DNA of 64,000 nt, taken from NCBI GenBank assembly GCA_963575745.1, contig CAUYUJ010018327.1:643931-707930 (forward strand), written 5' to 3'. Source of the DNA: Prorocentrum cordatum. Lineage: Eukaryota > Sar > Dinophyceae > Prorocentrales > Prorocentraceae. The notes under the pieces are model-generated. The model made no database searches. It saw only the letters and a list, made by a program, of their open reading frames with translations, and was not told where the DNA came from. The stretch's first letter is position 1. Every line of letters begins with the position of its first letter. The translations under genes and the position numbers were made by a program. Below, piece after piece: positions 56,007 through 64,000 of the stretch.

Positions 56007-56575
56007 TTATAGGACCCTACAGGATCGCATGGGCCCCCTATACAATCCCCGCGTGCGATTCCCATAAGGTTCTACTGGACGGCATGGGAGCCCCATGCAA
56101 TCCCTATACGATTCCTATCGGATCCTACAGGAATCACATGGGATCCCTACAGAATCCCCGCAGGATCCTATAGGATCCCGATCGGATCTTATAGGATCGC
56201 ATGGGATCCCCACAGAATCCTTGTAGAATCCTATATGTTCGCATGGGATTTCTACAGAATCGGTATAGGACCCATAGGTTCCTATAGGATCGCATGGGAT
56301 TCCTATACAATCCTTGTTACGTTTTCTATCGGGTCCTTCAGGGTCGCATGGGGTTCCCATACAATCCCTATACGATTCCTACAGGATCCTACAATCTCGC
56401 ATGCGATCAGTATAGAACCCCGCAGGATCCGATAGGATCCGAAAAGGATCCTGTAGGATCGCATCGGATCCCCATCGGACCCCATAGGATCCCCAAAGGA
56501 TCCCATAGGATCCCAACCGGATCCCTATAGGATTTTGATAGGATTCTTCAGGATTCCGATCGGACCGATAGATTC
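56007..56575. repeat. CCTATAGGATCGCATGGG array, downstream part
   Basis: Same repeat family as 47576-48569, resuming after the LINE. Confidence 0.9.
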
Positions 56576-56869
56576 TGGAGCGTCGCTGGTGCAGACATGG
56601 AAACATCGCACGAAGGAGGAATGCACACCCTTAAGCAAGCGAAGTTACAGCGGAGCGAGGAATGGAACCCCAGGTTGTTGGCTGCTGGTTGCCAGGGGGG
56701 GGGTGCTTACCCCGGGGGGCAAGGTCGCGGGTTGTCCTTGAAGGACCAGCGTTGACCAAGTTTCCTGGTGAACGGGCGACTGGGTCACGTGTCAACCTTG
56801 TTGTTGTCGTTGTTGTTGTTGGTGTTGTTGGTGTTGTTGTTGTTGAATTCTCACAGCTGAAGAATATTT
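56576..56869. repeat. Spacer with (TTG)n
   Basis: Short spacer, GGCGACTGGGTCACGTGTC (about 56771) and (TTG)n at 56800-56845, followed by GAATTCTCAC, the start of block F1. Confidence 0.7.
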
Positions 56870-57510
56870 ATGCTTGATCCCCCCTCACCGTTGCAAATTG
56901 TATTTTCTCAATCAAAGTGTGCCCCTCGACGCTCGCACCCTGGTTTTTGACAGGGAAAGTCTTGATGCTCAAACTGCGCCCCTGGCCACCCGGATTACAA
57001 CAACAACGGCTCCCGCTTAATACTTCCTCCAAATTTACTCAGGACCCCCGCTCCCGCCTGAGAATTCCTTACAATATATTCAGGATCGGTGCTCCCGCTG
57101 GTGACTTCCTCGCAACTTAGTCAGGACCCACGCTTACATTTGAGACTTCCTCACAAAGTACTCAGCAACGGCGCTCCCGCTTGAGACTTCCTCGCAATTG
57201 AGTCAAGACGCCCTCGCAATTTAATCCAGAGCTCCGCTCCCACCAGAGAACCCCGCACATTTTATTCAGGAATTGCGCTCTCGCCTGTGACTTCCATGCA
57301 ATGTATTCCGAAAGCGCGCTTTCGACACTCAGGAAACACGCTGCGCCAAGGACGCCGTCACACTTTACTTTGGAATCGCGCTCTCACCGTACTCATGCAT
57401 CCCGTTTGAATGTCCCACCAGCTCAACCCGCCCGTCAGGGGATCGCCCGCCCGTCGTGGGCTCCCGCTTGAGATTTCCTTCAGGAACGGCGCTTTCGCTT
57501 AGGACTTCCT
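56870..57510. repeat. Block F, copy 1
   Basis: Starts with a segment shared with 59175-59310 (TCAATCAAAGTGTGCCCCTC, GACGCTCGCACCCTG) and continues as about 12 degenerate 45-bp units (GGCTCCCGCTTGAGACTTCC, TCACAATTTACTCAGGAxCG). No gene. Confidence 0.8.
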
Positions 57511-57529
57511 CGAACGTTCACGCTCTCAC

Positions 57530-57758
57530 CTTCCTGCTCCTCCTCCCTCTCCCTCCTCCCTCCTCCCTCCTCTCCTCCCTTCTCTCTCCCCCCTCTCTTC
57601 CCTTATCCTTATGCCTCTCTGCCCTCTCCCCTCTCCATCCTTTCCCTCCTCCCTTATCCCTCCCCTCTCCTGCCTCCTCACTCCCTCTTTCTTTTTGTTG
57701 TTTTGTTCTCTATCTCTCTCTCTCTATCCCTCTTTCTCTTTCTCTCTCTCTTTCTCGT

Positions 57759-57797
<39 letters not shown>

Positions 57798-57840
57798 TAT
57801 CTGTCTCTTTTTTTTTTTGTTTTCCTCTCTCTCTCTCTCG
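57530..57840. repeat. Pyrimidine-rich tract
   Basis: CTCC and TCTC repeats over 300 bp with a T run at 57811-57819. Confidence 0.85.
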
Positions 57841-58029
57841 AAAAAGACCCACGGGCGCCAGAGTTGGTCCTCCTCCCCCATCACCAAAGGAACCAGTGGG
57901 GACGCAGGGGGGCTTCGAATTTGAACGCACGAATCACACCTAGGCCCAGCGAAGAACAATTCAGCACAACGTTAGCTGAGAGGAGGAGGAGGAAGAGGAG
58001 GCCGCTCACGGTGCACTCAGCAGCATCTC
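57841..58029. other. Spacer
   Basis: No gene or repeat recognised. Confidence 0.4.
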
Positions 58030-58560
58030 AGCATTGCCGAACGCGAGGTACCGCTGAATCTTTTTCCACGTGGTAGAGATCTAAGCAGACCGGTCGGCGT
58101 CCGGCAAGTCCCGGCCGTAGGAGCGCACGAAAGCGACCAGCGCGTCCGCCGGCCAGCCCCCAGACTCCAAGACGGCCGGGATGAGTTCCCTTCCGGCCGG
58201 AGGGTAGCGCGCCCGCCTTTTGTCGACTGCTTGAGCCGCCGCCATCCCGTCCGCGCGGGCCCTGGCCTGCCTGCGAGCGTTGTTGTCGCTGTGTTCGCAG
58301 GTAACAGACCAGTCCACGTTGATCAGGGAGTTGATGGCTGGGTCTCGCGTGGCCACGTCGAGGGTGGCCTCCTCCCAGGCCCCGGTGTCGGGGTGCTGGC
58401 GGTCCCAAGCGGGGACTCGTTGTTCGGTCTCGCGCCGTGACCCGTCTGAGCATTGTGCCAAGGCGCGTTCCAGTCGCGCAAGGAGTTGTGCCTGTAGTCC
58501 CTGCTGCCGCCGAACCCGCACTTCCGGGCGTGCCAGCCCTTGGTGTCCAGCGGCTCCCCG
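58030..58560 (-). pseudogene. Retroelement C-terminal domain (minus strand)
   Basis: Minus strand: GWHARKCGFGGSRDYRHNSL (about 58540-58480) in one frame, then after a frameshift near 58435 EQRVPAWDRQHPDTGAWEEA, TLDVATRDP and INVDWSVTCEHSDNNARRQA to a stop near 58081. The C...RHN.LRD signature plus LDV(x10-13)VDxSV is the pattern that closes a class of dinoflagellate reverse-transcriptase ORFs and looks like a PD-(D/E)XK-type nuclease core. The fold is inference. No RT palm is adjacent, so it is a 3' fragment. Confidence 0.5.
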
Positions 58561-58834
58561 CAGAGCGAGCCGTCCTCCTTGCGGTGTTGGCCAGCCTCTC
58601 TCTCTCTCTCTGCCTCTAATCAACCGCCCCCCTCTTCGCTCCTTCTCTCCTGGCGTTTTCCCTCTTCCTTCGTCCCTCCCCCTCCCTTCCTCCCGCTCTC
58701 CCTCGTCCTGCCCCTCCTTTTTGCAGGGCCCACACCAGTTCCAATGGCGGGCACATGCACGCCCACGAAGGATTGTCCGCCCGTTCAGGTTTGCCCGCCT
58801 GTCTAAGCCCGCCGCCCCCCGCAAAGTGAAATAA
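58561..58834. other. Spacer
   Basis: CT-rich; no recognised gene. Confidence 0.4.
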
Positions 58835-59017
58835 TCCCCCCAAAGGGGGTGTGTTCGAAGACAAAAAGGGCGGGTATCGAGGATGTGGGGAATTCGTTTT
58901 GAATGACACACGGGCAAGTAAGAGCGAACAGTCTTAGAATGATTGTTGATGTTGCTGTTGTTGTTGTTGTTGCTGTTGTTGCTGCTGTTGCTGTTGATGT
59001 TGATGTTGTTGTTGTGT

Positions 59018-59061
<44 letters not shown>

Positions 59062-59157
59062 CGTTGTTGTGGTTGTGGTTGTTGTTGTTGTGGTTGTGGT
59101 TGTGGTTGTTGTTGTTGTTGTTGTTGTCGTCGTTGTGTTGTTGTTGTCGGTGTTGTT
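58835..59157. repeat. Module L plus (TTG)n, copy 1
   Basis: 58835-58942 (TTCGAAGACAAAAAGGGCGG, GCGAACAGTCTTAGAATGAT) is homologous to 60575-60690, and both run directly into (TTG)n. Confidence 0.85.
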
Positions 59158-59625
59158 GTTGAGTTCTCATTTCTGATGAATAATTAATGTTGACCCCCCC
59201 ACCGGTGCATATGGTTTTTCTCAACCAAAGTGCGCCCCTCGACGCTCGCACCCTGTTTTTTAGCACGGAAGCTCGTCCTGCTCAAACTGGCCCCCTTTCG
59301 CCCAGGTTACAATAACAACGGCTCCCGCCTGAGACTCCCTCACAATTTAGTCAGGACCCCTGCTCCGGCCCGAGACTTCCTTGCATTTTATTCAGGAGTC
59401 GCCCTCTCGCTTGGGACTTCCTTACAATTTATTCAGGAATCGCTCTCCCGGCGCTCTGGAGTCGCGCTCTCGCTGGAGACTCGCTTGCAATTTACGAACG
59501 AATAGCGCCCTTGCGTTGGAATTACATACAATTTACTCAGGCGCCGCGCCCCCGACACCCAGGCACCCAGGAGTCGCGCTCGCGCTTAGGACTCCCTCGC
59601 AGATTACCTGGGAATCGGGATCTCG
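59158..59625. repeat. Block F, copy 2
   Basis: Homologous to 56845-57500: AGTTCTCATTTCTGATGAAT, AAAGTGCGCCCCTCGACGCT, then 45-bp GGCTCCCGCCTGAGACTCCC units. Confidence 0.8.
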
Positions 59626-59629
59626 CCGC

Positions 59630-60365
59630 CCTTCGTGGCCCCTTTGCAGCCTTTCGTGGCCCCCTCGCTTTGTTTCGTTGCCCCGTTGCAGCCTTTCGTG
59701 GCCCCCTCGCTTTGTTTCGTGGCCCCGTTGCAGCCCTTCGTGGCCCCCTCGCTTTGTTTTGGTCCCGTTGCAGCCCTTCGTGGCCCCCTCGCTGCCCTTC
59801 GTGGCCCCGCTGCAGCCCTTCGTGGCCCCGTTGCAGCCCTTCGTAGCCCCCTCGCTGCCCTTCGTGGCCCCGTGGCAGCCCTTCGTGGCCCCCTCGCTGC
59901 CCTTGGTGGCCCCATATATGTATGCCTTTCGTGGCCCCCGCTCGTTCGCGCTCGTGGTGGCCACATATGCATGCTCTTCGTGGCCGCGCTGTCGCCCTTC
60001 GTGGCCCCCTCGCTGCCCTTCGTGGCCCCGTTGCTGTCCTCAGTGGCCCCGTCCTTGCCCTCCGCGGCCCAACATACGTATGCCCTTCGTGGCCCCCGCT
60101 CGTTCGCGCCCGTTGTGGCCCCATGTGCATGCCCTTCGTGGCCCCGTTGTCGCCGTTTGTGGCCCCCTCACTGTCCTACTTGGCCGAGTTGCTACCCTCA
60201 GTGGCCCCATCGTTGCCTTCTGTGGCACCGCATTATATGCCCTTCGTGGCCCCCGCTCGTTCGCGCTCTCCGTGGCCCCAGACGCATTCCCTTCGTGTCC
60301 CCGCTGTCGCCCTTCGTGGCATACTTCGTGTCCTTCGTGGCCCTGCTCTCGCTCTCTCTCGCTCT
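59630..60365. repeat. ~21-bp CCTTCGTGGCCCCGTTGCAG array
   Basis: About 30 degenerate 18-27 bp units. The periodicity leaves three plus-strand frames open (Pro/Phe/Val/Ala), the reason for a spurious 433-codon ORF. Confidence 0.85.
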
Positions 60366-60574
60366 CGCTTTCGCTCGTCGTCGTCGCCGTCGTCGTCGTC
60401 GCCGTCGTCGTCGTCGACGTCGTCGTCGTTGTCGTCGTGGTCGATCCCCTGTCCGTCCCTGTTGGGGTCGGGTCGACGGTCCGCGGCCGCCCCGCCGATC
60501 AGCGCTGCCACTGGCCAGGCCGACGGTCCGCGGCCGCCCCGCCGCTTGCCAGGGCCCAGCCTGCAGGGAAGAAA
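60366..60574. repeat. (CGT/CGC)n and 46-bp duplication
   Basis: CGTCGTCGC repeats (60376-60440), then GACGGTCCGCGGCCGCCCCG twice (about 60474 and 60521). Confidence 0.8.
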
Positions 60575-60686
60575 GGTATACCCACCAAAAGGGGTTCGAT
60601 CGAAGACGAAGAGGACGGGTATCGAAGGTTTGGGAAATACGCGTTATTGGACATCCGAGCAGATAAAGGCGAACAGTCTTAAAATG

Positions 60687-60759
<73 letters not shown>

Positions 60760-60770
60760 TTGTTGTTTGT
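60575..60770. repeat. Module L plus (TTG)n, copy 2
   Basis: GGTTCGATCGAAGACGAAGA, GCGAACAGTCTTAAAATGAT, then pure (TTG)n from 60687. Confidence 0.85.
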
Positions 60771-61130
60771 TGCTGTCGTCGTCCCGCCCGCGCCCCACCC
60801 GCGACCCACCCCGCGACCCACCCGCGACCCACCCCGCGACCCACCCGCGACCCACCCCGCGACCCACCCGCGACCCACTTGCGACCCACCTGCGACCCAT
60901 TTGCGACCCATCCGCGAACCACCCCGCGACCCATCCGCGAACCACCCCGCGACCCACCCGCGACCGACCCCACGACCCACCCACGACCCATTTGCGAACC
61001 ACCCCGCGACCAACCCGCGACCCACTTGCGACCCACCCGCGACCCAACAGCAACCGAACCGCGACCCACCCGCGACCCAGCCGCGACCCATTTGCGATTC
61101 ACCCGGCACCCACCCGCGACCTACCCACAG
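60771..61130. repeat. 11-bp GCGACCCACCC array, copy 2
   Basis: About 30 copies with 1-base length variants, entered through TGTCGTCGTCCC exactly as at 9308. Confidence 0.9.
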
Positions 61131-61282
61131 TGGTTAAACCTAATAATCGGCGATTGCGGCGGGCTCGTTGTATAATCCGTAAGGGTTTCGCCCGCTGCCG
61201 CGCCGCCGGCCCCCTCTCTCGGAGAATTGGCCATGGAAGAGTTAAATCATAAGGTCTGGGCGCCGCCGTGAAGCAGTGTCGG

Positions 61283-62352
61283 GACATGTGTGTTTTTCGA
61301 CCCTGACCCTACGGATTGCGTCACGGGTGCCACCGGATTTCAGAAATGTGACAAATCCTTTGTTTTTTTTTGGACCCTGACCCTACGGATCTGCGTGAGG
61401 GGTGCCGCCGAATTTCAGAAATGCCATGTGTTTTTTGGACCCTGACACTTCCGATCTGCATGAAAGGTGCCGTTGAATTTCAACAATGTGGCAAATCCCC
61501 TGTGTTTTGGGACCCTGACCCCGCCGATCTGCGTGAGGGGTGCCACCAAATTTCAGAAATGTTGCGAATCCTTGTTGCTAATCTTTGTGTTTTTGGACCC
61601 TGACCCCGCCGATCTGCGAGAGGGGCGCTACCGAGTATCAAAAGTGTAGCAAATCCTTTGTGTGTTTGCACCCTGACCCCGCCGATCTGCGTGAGGGGTG
61701 TCACCGAATTTCAGACATGTGGCAAATCACATGTGTTTTTGGACCCTGACCCCGCCGATCTGCGTGAGGGGTGCCACCGAATGTCAGAAATGTTACAACT
61801 GTCACTTGTTTTTGGACCCTTACCCCGCCGATCTGCGAGAGGGGTGCCACCGAATGTCAGAAATGTGACAAATCCGCTGATTGGACCCTGACCCAGCCGA
61901 TCTGCGTGAGGGGTGCCACCGAATGTCAGAAATGTTACAAATGTCAATTGTTTTTGGACCCTGACCCCGCCGATCTGCGAGAGGGGTGCCACCGAATGTC
62001 AGAAATGTGACACATCCGCTGTGTTATTGGACCCTGACCCCGCCGATCTGCGTGAGGGGTGCCACCGAATCTCAGACATGTTGCAAATCTCATATGTTTT
62101 TGGACCCTGACCCCGCCGATCTGCGTGAGGGGCGCCAGCAAATTTAAGAAATGTGGCAAATCCCATGTGTTTTTAGACCCTGACCCCGCCGATCTGCATG
62201 AGGGATGCTACCGATTTCCAAAGCTGTTGCAAATCTCATGTGTTTTTGGACCCTGACCCCGCCGATCTGCGTGAGGGGCGCTACCGGATTTCCAGAAATG
62301 TTGCAAATCCTTGTGTTTTTGCACCCTGACCCAGCCGATCTGCGTGAGGGGT
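61283..62352. repeat. 73-bp tandem array (GGACCCTGACCCCGCCGATC)
   Basis: About 15 copies of a 73-bp unit: TTTGGACCCTGACCCCGCCG, ATCTGCGTGAGGGGTGCCAC, CGAATTTCAGAAATGT, GCAAATC. Orphan units lie at 35753-35800. Confidence 0.9.
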
Positions 62353-63790
62353 GTCAATTTTTACCCACACCAGCAATTCAGACAATACGATTTGGGCGTG
62401 GTAAAAATGCCGGTTTTGGGCCTCCCCCCCTCGCGCGGTCCATCAACAAGGAACAGTAAGCAGCAAGAAGACAACAAGGAACAGTAAGCAGCAAGAAGCA
62501 GAACTGTAACAGTGGAAACTGGAAGCTGAAACTGGCACAGGAAACTGCGAACCTTCGCCCTACAGCTGGTGGCCCCACAAGGGGGCCGGCGGATTTGTGA
62601 AACTTTGGCGCCTGCGGCGGGCTTCTCCAGAGTCTCGCAGACTGCCGACGTCCCCACCGCCCCCCCCACCGTCCCCACCGCCCCCCCCACACACTTATCC
62701 GCATCTGCAGGGTGCTGCGTTATTCTAGCTTGCACTGCCTTCAGATTCTGCCAAGGAATCGCTGCCCTCCATAAGTCAATTGAGTGGTGTCCATTGTGGT
62801 CGTCATGCGTGGGCTGGTCACGGTGTCCCCTCTTTTACGTCGCAGCGCGTCAGGGGCAGTCCGCACGCGCGCTCAGGCGGGCCTGGAAACGGCAGACGCT
62901 AATTGTCCGACGGTGAGAGGGGAGTGAGAAAGGCGAAGGCGGCCGCGGAGGAGGGAAAAGGGGGAGGGAGGACACTTAAACGGGCGATGTGCATCGCCTT
63001 GGAGCGGCCGGTGCGGCCAGCCAGTGCTTCATAACCTTGACAGTATCCCCTCATGAGATGGTAACGAATCCGCGGATCTCTGAGAGGATGATTGCTCTGG
63101 CATGGTTTTAGTTTTTGGCAAAAGTTGATTGCGTGGTGAAGCCGCTCGTAAGATTGCATGCTCGCATGCCGCATGCTGGATGGGAGCAGGAAGCTTTAGA
63201 CCTCAGCCACGCCAGGCTCTACGAGTTTCTGATGCGCTTTCGAAGTGAATGCGTTTGTATGGATTCGCTATGTATTATTGATTGTGGATTCGCTTCAATA
63301 GGGAAGGATGTATTTCTTCTCGACGTTTCTGTCGTTCGCCTCCTTTCCCCTCCTCCTCTTCGCTTTCTTTTCCTGGGCGTCATCTACTGCGCTGAACCTG
63401 GTGCGTGCGAATGCAGAGGCAGCGACAGCAGCGACAGTGAAAGCTGAAGTTCGAGCCATTTGTGTCAGGTGTATTGCTAGGACCAGGCCGTGCTAAAGTG
63501 GTTGCAGCAATTGCAGGCGCTGTGTTCAGTCGGCGTACCGTGTTGGGCGAAATTGGACCAGACGTCATCAGTCACAGCGCTAATAGCATCGTTTGCGAGA
63601 GTACAGACGTTGGCGTCAGTGACAACATTGAGCCAGTGCCATCAGCCTTTTCTGTCGTGACCACGGCGTTCCAGAATAGTGAATGTTGGTTGCAGACATG
63701 GTTCTTTGCCAAAGTCAAGTTGAGGGGACTGAACCGTGTTACACCGACCCGAGGTTGATCCCTGAAGAGGGATTCTGCGGTGCGGATGTT
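62353..63790. other. Mostly unique region, no recognised gene
   Basis: Contains a 26-bp repeat (ACAAGGAACAGTAAGCAGCA, 62446-62500), a solitary CTGTAACAG (62504) and a CACCGCCCCCCCCAC duplication (62655-62690). ORFs at 63115-63760 have no recognisable motif. Confidence 0.5.
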
Positions 63791-64000
63791 TGTTGTGTTT
63801 TGTTGTGTTGTTGTCGTCGTCGCCCCGCGACCCACCCACGACCCACCTGCGACCCACCCTCGACGCACTTCGCTATCCACCCGCGACCCATCCCGCGACC
63901 CACCTCGCGACCCGCGCGCGACCCACCCCACAACACACCCCGCGACCCACCTCCCTCTGACTCACCCGTGACCCGCCCCGCGACGTTGCCGCGATTCAGT
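63791..64000. repeat. (TTG)n plus 11-bp GCGACCCACCC array, copy 3
   Basis: TGTTGTGTTGTTGTCGTCGTC leads into the 11-bp array, which runs off the window end. Third instance of the same module pair. Confidence 0.85.

Noticed and set aside
59381-60682. 433-codon plus-strand ORF
   Set aside because: Encoded by the 21-bp GTGGCCCC array; adjacent frames are equally open.

Overview
The window is nuclear DNA of a dinoflagellate. The diagnostic evidence is a perfect 22-nt dinoflagellate spliced leader (DinoSL) at 48571-48592, followed by a truncated older copy, and a second decayed leader at 12033-12052, three bases before an ORF start. Codons are GC-ending, genes are split or retroposed, and most of the window is repeats. 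The high GC would suit a free-living species such as Prorocentrum, but the species is an inference. Nothing bacterial, viral or organellar was seen, and no tRNA, rRNA or CRISPR. Layout: 1-5.3 kb holds two decayed LINE 3' halves, each followed by a TG microsatellite. 6.1-7.0 kb carries three exons of a nuclear gene for chloroplast ATP synthase subunit b'. 12.0-15.3 kb is a retroposed zinc-finger, transposase-like gene carrying a leader relic. 15.3-25.5 kb is a repeat province: a tandemly duplicated composite (73-bp array, GAGGCT hexamer array, conserved tail) and three satellite-bearing units with CCCAACCAT-type inverted ends. 26.4-33.3 kb has unrecognised coding blocks embedded in arrays of a near-perfect palindrome, one of which contains a 511-bp MITE-like element. 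33-36 kb is microsatellites and a 150-bp tandem repeat. 37-44 kb is a long sense-strand coding block (an unidentified multi-part protein, a protein-kinase-like sequence, and an HxD...H domain), broken by frameshifts and in-frame TAG codons. 44.7-48.6 kb is satellite. 48.57-56.0 kb is a LINE (ORF1, endonuclease, RT, zinc finger, RNase H) whose 5' end is the spliced leader and which sits inside an array. 56-64 kb is modular repeats plus a minus-strand retroelement fragment. How parts work together: almost everything reflects RNA-mediated copying and satellite spread rather than an operon-like unit. The LINE would supply reverse transcriptase; the two leader relics show that trans-spliced mRNAs were copied back into DNA here. 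The only clear host gene is the ATP synthase subunit. All protein assignments come from reading motifs by eye. Coordinates of repeats and frameshift points are approximate to a few tens of bases.
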